Origin: Caulobacter sp. FWC26
GTDB lineage: Bacteria; Pseudomonadota; Alphaproteobacteria; Caulobacterales; Caulobacteraceae
Assembly: GCF_002742645.2 (NCBI RefSeq)
Contig: NZ_CP033875.1
Location: forward strand, 62,001-126,000
DNA: 64,000 nt
Direction of reading: 5' to 3'
The position numbers and the translations under genes were made by a program. The notes beneath the pieces were generated by a model. The model saw only the letters and a list, made by a program, of their open reading frames with translations, was not told the DNA's origin and did not search any database. Shown one piece after another: positions 19,537-26,860 of this stretch; position 1 is the first letter of the stretch; the number at the start of each line of letters is the position of its first letter.

Positions 19537-19690
19537 GGGAGCCCAGGCGCGCGGCGGCTTGCGAGCAGCAAAAGTGGACGCCGGTTTTGCGTCCGCTCGC
19601 AAGCTCTCAAGAGACGCGCCTTTCTAATGAAAGGCGCGCGGTCCGCGCTCCCCGATGGTTCCCCATCACTAGCGCCAGTCACGCGAACGC
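19537..19690 (-). promoter_or_regulatory. ZTP (pfl motif) riboswitch in the purH leader
   Basis: Read on the minus strand, the first half has CGTGACTGGCG, then the hairpin GATGG-GGAA-CCATC, then CGGGGAGCG; the second half has the GCGCCTGGGC block near 19541-19550. These are the conserved cores of the pfl motif, the receptor for ZTP/ZMP. The variable linker between the halves is long (about 90 bases) and holds two hairpins: GCGCGCCTTTC/GAAAGGCGCG (19614-19640) and the repeat at 19558-19603. The aptamer ends about 28 bases before the GTG start, and no T-run follows, so control of translation is likelier than termination. Confidence 0.9.
19558..19603. repeat. Hairpin repeat (copy 2) inside the riboswitch linker
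   Basis: Outer arms CTTGCGAGC (19558-19566) and GCTCGCAAG (19595-19603) are perfect 9-bp complements. The inner part has GCAAAA/TTTTGC around GTGGACGCCGG, and an alternative GGACGC/GCGTCC pairing that excludes the first. The inner loop matches those of the elements at 17816-17922 and 28590-28636, so this is one copy of a dispersed hairpin family lodged within a regulatory RNA. Confidence 0.75.
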
Positions 19691-19695
19691 GGCGG

Positions 19696-19723
19696 AAAAT
19701 ACGGGGGCGGGCGGCGGAGTCAA
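19696..19723 (-). promoter_or_regulatory. Promoter of purH
   Basis: On the minus strand, TTGACT (19718-19723) and TATTTT (19696-19701) are separated by 16 bases, a good housekeeping-sigma promoter. Transcription would start a few bases before the ZTP aptamer, so the riboswitch is at the very 5' end of the message. Confidence 0.55.
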
Positions 19724-19775
19724 TTGCGGCGGCCGGTCGCCAGGCTTTCCGGCGCCAAGGGATCCGCAGGCGCGC

Positions 19776-21473
19776 CTATTTCACCACAACCCCCACGCCC
19801 CGCGCGCGGGGATCGGGCTCGGGAAGGGGGGTTCGGCCCAACACCTGGATCGCCTCGACATCGCCGCTGAAGCTCTCGGTCCAGCTGTAGCCGCGCGCCT
19901 CCAGCGCCGCCTTCAGGGCGGTCGAGGGCGGGCCCGAGCGTTCGTAGAAGATCACGTTCTCAGGCAAGAGCTGGTGGTGATAGCGCGGCGCGGCCTGGGC
20001 GGCCTTCAGGCTAAGACCGTGGTCATAGACATTGGCCAGCACCTGAAAGACCCAGGCGAAGATTCGCGAGCCGCCCGGCGTGCCGATCACCATGGCCACA
20101 CGGCCGTCCTTGGTCAGGATGGTCGGCGTCATCGAGGAGAGGGGCCGCTTGCCGGGCGCGATGGCGTTGGCCGACCCACCGACCACGCCGAACATGTTGG
20201 GCGTCCCCGGCTTGACCGAGAAGTCGTCCATCTCGTTGTTGAGGATAAATCCCGCGCCCTCGACCACCACGCCCGAGCCGAACGAGCCGTTCAGGGTGTA
20301 GGTGTTGGAGACCGCGTTCCCCCACTTGTCGACGATCGAATAGTGGGTGGTCTGGGGTTTCTCGAGGCCCGGCTGGACGGCCTTGGTCGGCGACGGCTTG
20401 TCGGGATCGACCTCCTTGGCGCGCCGCGCCACATAGGCCGGATCGATCAGGTTCGACACCGGAACCTTCACGAAATCCGGATCGCCCAGATACTCGGCGC
20501 GGTCGGCATAGACGCGCTTTTCGATCTCGGCCAGCAGGTGGACGTACTGCGGATCGTTCAGGGGCACGCCCTGGAAGCGCGGCGCCAGGTCCTGCTTCAT
20601 CAGGAGCAGCTGCATCAGGGCGATGCCGCCCGAGCTGGGCGGCGGCGCGGTGATCACGTCATAGCCGCGCCACCGAGCGACCAGCGGCGCGCGCCAGACC
20701 GCCTTGTAATCCGCAAGGTCGGCCTTGGTGATCAGTCCCTTGACCGGTCCCCGGGCCATCTGAGCGACGATTAGGTCGGCGGTCGCGCCCGTATAGAAGG
20801 CCTTGTCGCCGCCCCGCGCGATGTGCTCCAGGGTGGCGGCCAGTTCTGGCTGCTTGAACACGGTTCCGGCCTTGTGCGGCGGGAAATAGGCCCGGAAGTT
20901 GGACTGGGGCAGCTCCAGAGGGCGTTCGCGGAGCAGCACATCCGCCAGATGCGGGTTTACGACGAAGCCCTCGCGCGCATAGCGGATGGCCGGCGCCAGA
21001 ACCCGCGCCCAGGGCAGCTTGCCGAACCGCTGATGGGCCATGGCCATGCCCCGCACCGTGCCGGGCACGCCCGCCGCCAGGCCGCCATACAGTGACAGCC
21101 CCTCGACCGGCTCGCCGTCCGCGCCCAGATACATGTCGGCCTTCGCCGCCGCCGGCGCGGTCTCGCGGTAGTCGAGGAAGTAGGGCTTGCCGTCCATATA
21201 GACGGTCATGAACCCGCCGCCGCCCAGATTGCCGGCCTCGGGATAGGTCACGGCCAGGGCGAAGCCGGTGGCCACCGCAGCATCGACGGCGTTGCCGCCG
21301 GCCCTGAGCACCTCCTCCGCCGCCAGCGCGCCATACTGGTCCGGGGAGGCCACGGCGCCGGCCTCCAGAGCCCGGACCGCCGCCGCAGCGGACCTGGGCT
21401 TGGCTTCGACGCTGGGCGAGACCAAAAGAAGCGCCGCCGAAAAGGCGGCGGCGAGGTGAGCAAACAGGCGCAA
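19776..21473 (-). CDS. ggt: Gamma-glutamyltransferase, exported
   Basis: This enzyme cleaves gamma-glutamyl bonds (for example glutathione) in the periplasm. The 565-residue precursor has a signal peptide (MRLFAHLAAA...SVEA) and matures by self-cleavage before Thr375 in TTHYSIVD. Other family blocks are GNAVDAAVATGFALAV, GNLGGGGFM, PPPSSGGIAL, the NNEMDDF segment and GTPGGSRI. I chose the TTG at 21473 because GGAGG sits 5 bases before it and it yields a clean signal peptide; a longer TTG start at 21527 lacks these. It follows, on the same strand, the GH115 gene across a gap of 102 bases. Confidence 0.9.
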   Translation of the reverse strand: MRLFAHLAAAFSAALLLVSPSVEAKPRSAAAAVRALEAGAVASPDQYGALAAEEVLRAGGNAVDAAVATGFALAVTYPEAGNLGGGGFMTVYMDGKPYFLDYRETAPAAAKADMYLGADGEPVEGLSLYGGLAAGVPGTVRGMAMAHQRFGKLPWARVLAPAIRYAREGFVVNPHLADVLLRERPLELPQSNFRAYFPPHKAGTVFKQPELAATLEHIARGGDKAFYTGATADLIVAQMARGPVKGLITKADLADYKAVWRAPLVARWRGYDVITAPPPSSGGIALMQLLLMKQDLAPRFQGVPLNDPQYVHLLAEIEKRVYADRAEYLGDPDFVKVPVSNLIDPAYVARRAKEVDPDKPSPTKAVQPGLEKPQTTHYSIVDKWGNAVSNTYTLNGSFGSGVVVEGAGFILNNEMDDFSVKPGTPNMFGVVGGSANAIAPGKRPLSSMTPTILTKDGRVAMVIGTPGGSRIFAWVFQVLANVYDHGLSLKAAQAAPRYHHQLLPENVIFYERSGPPSTALKAALEARGYSWTESFSGDVEAIQVLGRTPLPEPDPRARGVGVVVK

Positions 21474-21575
21474 GGCGGCCTCCACGACGTCGTCCGCCCA
21501 CGCTAACCGATTGGCGGGCGCGGACAACGGTCATGAAGAAGGCGAACGGTGGCGGGGCGCCTGGACGGGCTGGCC

Positions 21576-24233
21576 TCAGTTCGGCGCTGCGGCTTCGAAG
21601 CTGACGCCCTCCAGGATCACGTTGTCGTCGATGCGCCAGACCTTGAGCTTATGGCGGCCGGCGGCGACATCGGCGAACGTGTGGTCCAGCGTCACGCCAT
21701 TGTCGATCACGGCCTTGTACCAGGCCTTCTGCCCCGGCGTGACGGCCCCGCCCCCGGTCGCGGACAAATGCGCGGTCAGGATCCGGACCTCACCGTCGTC
21801 AAGAGAAACGCCCAGTCGGACAGCTTCGCCGCCCTGGGTGTCCAGCGTTGGGGCGATCCGCACCGCCACCCGCGCCGGACCGGCGCTTGCGGCGGAGACG
21901 TCGAAGCCGAGCCACATCTTGTCCTGAACGCCGGTGGCGGGACGCCCCTGCGGCCAGGCGATCACCGCCTTGTTGCGACCAAGGTCAGTGATCGTCTTCC
22001 AAGCCAATCCCGCCCCCTGTGAGGCGCTGGCGTAAGCCGTCGCCGGGATCGCATAATCGCGTCGAACCGCCGCCGGGCGCGCGAAGACCACCTTGGCCGC
22101 CAGCTTCTCCGGCGGCGTGTCGGCGGCGACCCGGACGACGCTGGGCATGGTCTGTTCGGTGGGGTCGTTCCAGATGACGTAGTTCATGTGGACCTGGTTC
22201 ATCATCCCGGCCCACTTGCCGCCACCCAGCGCGTGATATTGCGCGGTCAGCTCCGCGTCGCGCCGGAAGGTCGCTTCGACGATATCGGCGAAATAGTTGG
22301 CGCGCGCATCGTTGCGGGCGGCCAGCCGACGGTTCCACGCCGTGGCGTAGTACATCTCATAGAGGTTGGAGAGCGCCAGAACCGGATGCTCGACCAGTTG
22401 GAAGTAGGCGTCCTGCTGGTCGGGACGAACCCTCGTCTTGGTGTCCTCGACGGCGCGGACAAGCGCCCGCCAGGCCTCGACCAGGGCTCCGAACTCGCCG
22501 CCGTCCAGCACCGCGCCAGCGCCTTCGCCGAGCCGGAAGGTGTCCGGATCGATCAGTTCGGGCTTACGGCGGGCGGCGTAGGTTCCGTAGGTCGCCAGGA
22601 TCCGCCCGATCTCCGGACCAAGTTCGGGACCGAAGGTTTCGCCGGCCCAGCGACGGGGGAAGGTCTCGAGCGCTTCGGGCGTCATCGCCTCCGGATTCCA
22701 CGCCATGCGCATGAAGAACGACAGCGGATATTCCATCGGCTTGATGTCGCCGACATTGACGATCCAGAGGTTTTTGGCCCCGCGCTGATAGGCCAGATCC
22801 ATCTGCTGCCAGACCTTGGCGACCTGGTTGGTGTTGATCCACTTGTAGTTCCGGGGCGCCCCGACATAGTCGAAGTGGTAGTAGACGCCGTAGCCGCCGG
22901 CGCGATCCAGGCGGTCCTTGCCCGCCACCGGCAGCCGGCGGATCTGGCCCCAGTTGTCATCGGCGAACAGCAGGGTCACGTCGTCGGGCACGCGCATGCC
23001 GTGGTCGTAGTAGTCGAGCACTTCCTTATAGAGCGCCCAGACCTGCGGGGTTTTCTCCGGCGGCTTGCCGGTGACGTCGGCGATGATCGCGCGCTGGTCG
23101 CGGACGATCGTTTCGAGCAGTTCGGTGGCCGCCCCCTCGGCCATCGGTTCGTCGCCGTCGCCGCGCATGCCGACGGTGATCAGGCTCTCGTAACCGACGC
23201 CATCGCCCTTGGACATCATCCGCTCGACGCCGCCGCGCCAGAACGTCCGCAGGTTTTCGGCGTTGGTGGCGTAGTCCCAGCGGCCGCCGGTGACGCCCTT
23301 GTCCTTGTTGCGGTGCCATTCGTCCTGCGCCCGGGTCATGGGCTCGTGGTGGGAGCTGCCCATCACCACGCCCATCGCGTCGGCGAGCACCTTGTTGTCC
23401 GGATCGTCGTCATTGAACGCCTTGGGCGCCCACATGGCGGGCCAGAGGTAGTTGGCCTTCAGCCTCAGCATCAGTTCGAAGACGTGCGCATAGGCCTTGG
23501 CGTTGATCCCGCCGAACTTGGCTTTCGCCCAGCCGCTGAACGCCGGGTCCTCATCATTGATGAAGAAGCCGCGATACTTGACGCGCGGATGATCGGCGCG
23601 CGCGCCGGCGCCCAGATACAGCGCCGAACGCTGCGTGACCGGCACGTCGGCCCACCAGACCCAGGGCGACACGCCCATCCGCTCCGACAGGTCATAGGCC
23701 CCGAAGACGGCGCCCCGCCGGTCGGAGCCGACGATGACGAGGGCGCGCTGGATCGCAGGGGTCGGCCGCTCGACGACCACCTGGCGGTAGCCCTCCCACT
23801 GTCCCGCCAAATCCTGGAGCTGGAGCTTGCCGCTTTGCACCAGCGCGTCGATCGTCGGGCTCTTGCCCAGTTGGCCCAGAATGATCGTCGGCCCTCGCGC
23901 ATCGGCTAGCGTCGCCAGCGCGGCCGCAGGCCGTCTGCTGACCCGCCCAAGGTCCTCGCGCAGGCTCGCAGCCGCATGGCGCACCGCCGGGTCAGCCTCA
24001 GCGTCGACATACACATCGGCGGGGACGCCGCCCTCGATCAGCGTGAAGCCGCCCGAACGCTTGGTGGCGCAGACATCGACGGGCGCGACGCAGGCCATGG
24101 CCGCCGAGGCGACCATCGTCACAATCAGCGTCAGGGCGAGGCCGGCCGCGTGGCGGGTCTGGACCCAGGAAAGGCGACGCCATGCCCGCCACGGACCGCT
24201 GACGCGGCCGGCCGTCTCAAACCCAATCACCAC
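21576..24233 (-). CDS. Glycoside hydrolase family 115 (xylan alpha-1,2-glucuronidase type), exported
   Basis: GH115 enzymes remove (4-O-methyl-)glucuronic acid side chains from xylan. The protein (885 residues from a GTG at 24233, which has GGAG six bases upstream) starts with a basic region and a hydrophobic export segment ending ASAAMA. It then shows family blocks: KYRGFFINDEDPAF, LMLRLKANYLWPAMW, SSHHEPM, YDHGMRVPDDVTLLFADDNWG and YHFDYVGAPRNYKWINT. The C-terminal part is a beta-rich domain. Upstream in-frame ATGs at 24302 and 24317 are possible starts. A XylR-like site and an inverted repeat lie upstream, fitting induction by xylose or uronate. Confidence 0.9.
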   Translation of the reverse strand: MVIGFETAGRVSGPWRAWRRLSWVQTRHAAGLALTLIVTMVASAAMACVAPVDVCATKRSGGFTLIEGGVPADVYVDAEADPAVRHAAASLREDLGRVSRRPAAALATLADARGPTIILGQLGKSPTIDALVQSGKLQLQDLAGQWEGYRQVVVERPTPAIQRALVIVGSDRRGAVFGAYDLSERMGVSPWVWWADVPVTQRSALYLGAGARADHPRVKYRGFFINDEDPAFSGWAKAKFGGINAKAYAHVFELMLRLKANYLWPAMWAPKAFNDDDPDNKVLADAMGVVMGSSHHEPMTRAQDEWHRNKDKGVTGGRWDYATNAENLRTFWRGGVERMMSKGDGVGYESLITVGMRGDGDEPMAEGAATELLETIVRDQRAIIADVTGKPPEKTPQVWALYKEVLDYYDHGMRVPDDVTLLFADDNWGQIRRLPVAGKDRLDRAGGYGVYYHFDYVGAPRNYKWINTNQVAKVWQQMDLAYQRGAKNLWIVNVGDIKPMEYPLSFFMRMAWNPEAMTPEALETFPRRWAGETFGPELGPEIGRILATYGTYAARRKPELIDPDTFRLGEGAGAVLDGGEFGALVEAWRALVRAVEDTKTRVRPDQQDAYFQLVEHPVLALSNLYEMYYATAWNRRLAARNDARANYFADIVEATFRRDAELTAQYHALGGGKWAGMMNQVHMNYVIWNDPTEQTMPSVVRVAADTPPEKLAAKVVFARPAAVRRDYAIPATAYASASQGAGLAWKTITDLGRNKAVIAWPQGRPATGVQDKMWLGFDVSAASAGPARVAVRIAPTLDTQGGEAVRLGVSLDDGEVRILTAHLSATGGGAVTPGQKAWYKAVIDNGVTLDHTFADVAAGRHKLKVWRIDDNVILEGVSFEAAAPN

Positions 24234-24323
24234 GCGCTTCTCCCCGGCATCCTGGTTTCGGGCAGGGTCGAGGACCCGTCCAGGCCCTTGGGCTGGACGC
24301 ATGGGGACCGACGACATGACCGC

Positions 24324-24341
24324 ACCAGATTGTAAACTGGT
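24324..24341. promoter_or_regulatory. Inverted repeat ACCAG-N8-CTGGT upstream of the GH115 gene
   Basis: ACCAG (24324-24328) and CTGGT (24337-24341) frame an 8-base AT-rich core (ATTGTAAA), 91 bases upstream of the GH115 GTG start. It could be a GntR/LacI-type operator, but no regulator gene is adjacent to name it. Confidence 0.3.
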
Positions 24342-24366
24342 CAGGCCACAGGTCAGCACAGCCGAG

Positions 24367-24381
24367 ATGTTACCGCAATCA
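24367..24381. promoter_or_regulatory. XylR-like operator upstream of the GH115 gene
   Basis: The site ATGTTACCGCAATCA matches 12 of 15 positions of the Caulobacter xylose-operon motif as I remember it (ATGTTAGCGCTACCA), bound by the LacI-type repressor XylR. A xylan side-chain hydrolase is a sensible member of that regulon. The match rests on memory of the consensus. Confidence 0.4.
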
Positions 24382-24480
24382 TTTCCGCTCGCGCCCCAGG
24401 CGGAATCTTACATTATCCATCAATAACAGAGCCTTGTCCGCCCCGACCGGAACGTCCTGGTTGGTCAGATGAGTTCGCGC

Positions 24481-24705
24481 TCAGAAGTCGACGGCGACGC
24501 CTTTTTTCTCCCAGTCGCCGAAGCGCGTGGGCTCGGGGCCGTCGCGGCCGCCCTCTTCCGGCGGCAGGGCCAAGGCCGCCTCGGCGGCGCGGCGGGCGGC
24601 GGCTTCCTCCAGCGCGCGGCGGGCGGCGGGGGTCAGGGCCTTTCCGGGGGCGGCGCCGGGAACCTCGGGCGCGGGGTCCGTCGGAGGGGTGGGGGTGTCG
24701 GTCAT
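24481..24705 (-). CDS. DUF1674 protein, succinate dehydrogenase assembly factor 4 (SDHAF4) type
   Basis: A 74-residue protein with a disordered Pro/Ala-rich N-terminus, a charged Ala-rich helix and the signature C-terminus TRFGDWEKKGVAVDF. In the family this end binds the flavinylated SdhA subunit and helps assemble succinate dehydrogenase. The ATG at 24705 has AAGGAG upstream. It is divergent from rsmB across 115 bases. Confidence 0.88.
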   Translation of the reverse strand: MTDTPTPPTDPAPEVPGAAPGKALTPAARRALEEAAARRAAEAALALPPEEGGRDGPEPTRFGDWEKKGVAVDF

Positions 24706-24820
24706 GGCGGCTCCTTGTCCGTCGATATAGAGCGATCCTGGCCGTCGGCAATCATCGCCGTCCATAGCGCTGGGCGACAATAGACTTGCGTCCGGGCGCG
24801 TCCCGAGGCACGGCGAGGCG

Positions 24821-26116
24821 GTGACTCAAGAACTCAACGACGGCCTCCCCGCCCGGGAAGCCGCGCTTACCCTGATCGACGCGGCCCTGTCGCGTCGCGG
24901 CGGCCTCGACGAAGCCGCGTCGGCCAACGGTTTCCGTTTCCTGGAGCCGCGCGAGCGCGCGTTCGCGCGGGCGCTGGCCATGGCCGTGCTGCGCCACCTT
25001 GGCCCCATCGACCGCGCCCTGACGGCTCGCCTGCAGAAGGCGCCGCCCGATCGGGTGATGCACCTGCTGCGCCTGGGCGCGGCGCAGGCCTTCTATCTTG
25101 AAGTGCCCGCCTTCGCCGCCGTAGCCACCTCGGTGGAGCTGGCCGGCGCCAACAAGACGAGCCGGCCGTTCAAGGGCCTGGTCAACGCCGTGCTGCGCGG
25201 CCTGCTGCGCGATGCGCCGCCGACGGATGATCCCAGTGTCCTGGCGCCGCCGTGGCTGTACGCGCGCTGGGTGTCGGCGTTCGGCGAGGCCACCGCCCGC
25301 CAGATCGCCGGCCAGATCGCCCTGGAGCCCGCCACCGACCTGTCGGCCAAGCCCGGCGCCGATCTGGCCCCGCTCATCGAGGCGCTGGAGGCCGAGGCCC
25401 TGTCCGGCGGCACCCTGCGCCTGCGCCGCAAGGGCGATGTGGCCGCCTGGCCGGGTTTCGAGGACGGGACCTGGTGGGTGCAGGACGCCGCCGCCGCCGT
25501 GCCCGCCCGCCTGCTGGACGTCCAGCCGGGCCAGAGCGTGCTCGACCTCTGCGCCGCGCCCGGCGGCAAGACCCTGCAACTGGCCGCCGCCGGCGCGCAG
25601 GTCGTGGCCCTGGACCGCTCGGCTGCGCGCCTCAAGCGCCTGTCGGAGAACCTGGCCCGCACCGGCCTGTCGGCCGAAATCGTCGTCGCTGACGCGGCCG
25701 TCTGGGATGATGCGCGGACCTTCGACGCCATCCTGCTGGACGCGCCCTGCAGCGCCACCGGCACCTTCCGCCGCCATCCTGACGTGCTGTGGGCCGCGCG
25801 GCCGGGCGACGTGGCCAGCCTGGCCAATGTCCAGGCCCGCATTCTCGACGCGGCCGCCGGCCGCCTCAAGCCCGGCGGCCGCCTCGTCTACTGCGTCTGT
25901 TCGCTGGAGCCCGAAGAGGGCGAGGCCCAGGTCGAGGCGTTCCTGGCCCGCCGCAAGGACGTCGTGCTGGAGCCGATCACCGCCGCCGAGGCGCCGTTGG
26001 CCGGTTTCCCGGAGGCCAGCCTGACCCCGCGCGGGACCCTGCGCCTGCTGCCGCATCACCGCGCCGACGGCCAGGACGGCTTCTTCGCCGCGCGGTTTCG
26101 CAAAGTGACGGCGTAA
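24821..26116 (+). CDS. rsmB: RsmB-type rRNA (cytosine-C5) methyltransferase
   Basis: The 431-residue protein has an N-terminal NusB-like RNA-binding domain (residues about 10-140, REAALTLIDAAL and AFARALAMAVLRHL) and a C-terminal RsmB/NOP2 methyltransferase domain. SAM site: DLCAAPGGKTLQLA near residue 246; catalytic cysteines in DAPCSATG near residue 308 and in VYCVCSLEPEE near residue 357. This is the family that makes m5C967 in 16S rRNA. The start is a GTG with GAGGC upstream. The rsmB-rpe order with a heparinase-like gene is common in Alphaproteobacteria. Confidence 0.92.
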   Translation: MTQELNDGLPAREAALTLIDAALSRRGGLDEAASANGFRFLEPRERAFARALAMAVLRHLGPIDRALTARLQKAPPDRVMHLLRLGAAQAFYLEVPAFAAVATSVELAGANKTSRPFKGLVNAVLRGLLRDAPPTDDPSVLAPPWLYARWVSAFGEATARQIAGQIALEPATDLSAKPGADLAPLIEALEAEALSGGTLRLRRKGDVAAWPGFEDGTWWVQDAAAAVPARLLDVQPGQSVLDLCAAPGGKTLQLAAAGAQVVALDRSAARLKRLSENLARTGLSAEIVVADAAVWDDARTFDAILLDAPCSATGTFRRHPDVLWAARPGDVASLANVQARILDAAAGRLKPGGRLVYCVCSLEPEEGEAQVEAFLARRKDVVLEPITAAEAPLAGFPEASLTPRGTLRLLPHHRADGQDGFFAARFRKVTA

Positions 26117-26121
26117 GCTGT

Positions 26122-26145
26122 CATCCCGGCGAAAGCCGGGATCCA
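26122..26145. repeat. Short palindromic repeat with a GAAA loop between rsmB and rpe
   Basis: TCCCGGC (26124-26130), GAAA, then GCCGGGA (26135-26141) form a perfect 7-bp hairpin flanked by CA and TCCAG. The same CATCCCGGCGAAAGCCGGG string is a very common dispersed repeat in alphaproteobacterial genomes (from memory). It may act as a terminator or as an mRNA-stabilising hairpin between rsmB and rpe. Confidence 0.65.
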
Positions 26146-26191
26146 GCCAAGCAGAGATGACAGACCGGCGCGACGCGGTTAAGCCAGGGCC

Positions 26192-26851
26192 ATGACCGCG
26201 CCGATCATCGCCCCCTCCATCCTTGCCTCCGACTTCGCCAAGCTGGGCGAGGAAGTCGCCGCCATCGAGGCGGCCGGCGCCGACTGGGTGCATGTCGACG
26301 TGATGGACGGCCACTTCGTGCCCAACATCACGCTGGGTCCCGACATCGTCAAAGCCATCCGGCCGCACGCCAAGATCCCGTTCGACGTGCACCTGATGAT
26401 CAGCCCGGCCGATCCGTATCTGGAGGCCTTCCGCGCCGCCGGGGCCGACATCATCAGCATCCACCCCGAGGCCGGCCCGCACCTGCACCGCTCGTTGAAG
26501 CGGATCCGCGAGCTGGGGGCCAAGGCGGGCGTGGTGTTCAATCCGTCGACGGGCATCGACCACGTCGAGTGGATCCTCGAGGACGTCGACCTCCTGCTGG
26601 TCATGTCGGTGAACCCGGGCTTTGGCGGCCAGAGCTTCATTCCGGGCCAGCTGCGCAAGGTCGAGGCCCTGCGCAAGCTGGTCGACAAGGCCGGCCTGCC
26701 CATCATCATCGAGGTCGACGGCGGCGTGACGCCGGTCACCGCCCCGCAATGCGTGGCCGCCGGGGCCACGGCCCTCGTCGCCGGCTCGGCGGTGTTCAAG
26801 GGCGGTCCCGCCGCCTATGCGGACAACATCCGCGCGCTCAAGGGCGGCTGA
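26192..26851 (+). CDS. rpe: Ribulose-phosphate 3-epimerase
   Basis: Rpe interconverts ribulose-5-phosphate and xylulose-5-phosphate in the pentose phosphate pathway. The 219-residue TIM barrel contains APSILASDFAKLG, HVDVMDGHFVPNIT (metal His/Asp), HLMI, MSVNPGFGGQSF (phosphate loop) and EVDGGV. Length and order are as in the family. It sits 75 bases after rsmB and 9 bases before the heparinase-like gene. Confidence 0.96.
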   Translation: MTAPIIAPSILASDFAKLGEEVAAIEAAGADWVHVDVMDGHFVPNITLGPDIVKAIRPHAKIPFDVHLMISPADPYLEAFRAAGADIISIHPEAGPHLHRSLKRIRELGAKAGVVFNPSTGIDHVEWILEDVDLLLVMSVNPGFGGQSFIPGQLRKVEALRKLVDKAGLPIIIEVDGGVTPVTAPQCVAAGATALVAGSAVFKGGPAAYADNIRALKGG

Positions 26852-26860
26852 CGGATCGCG

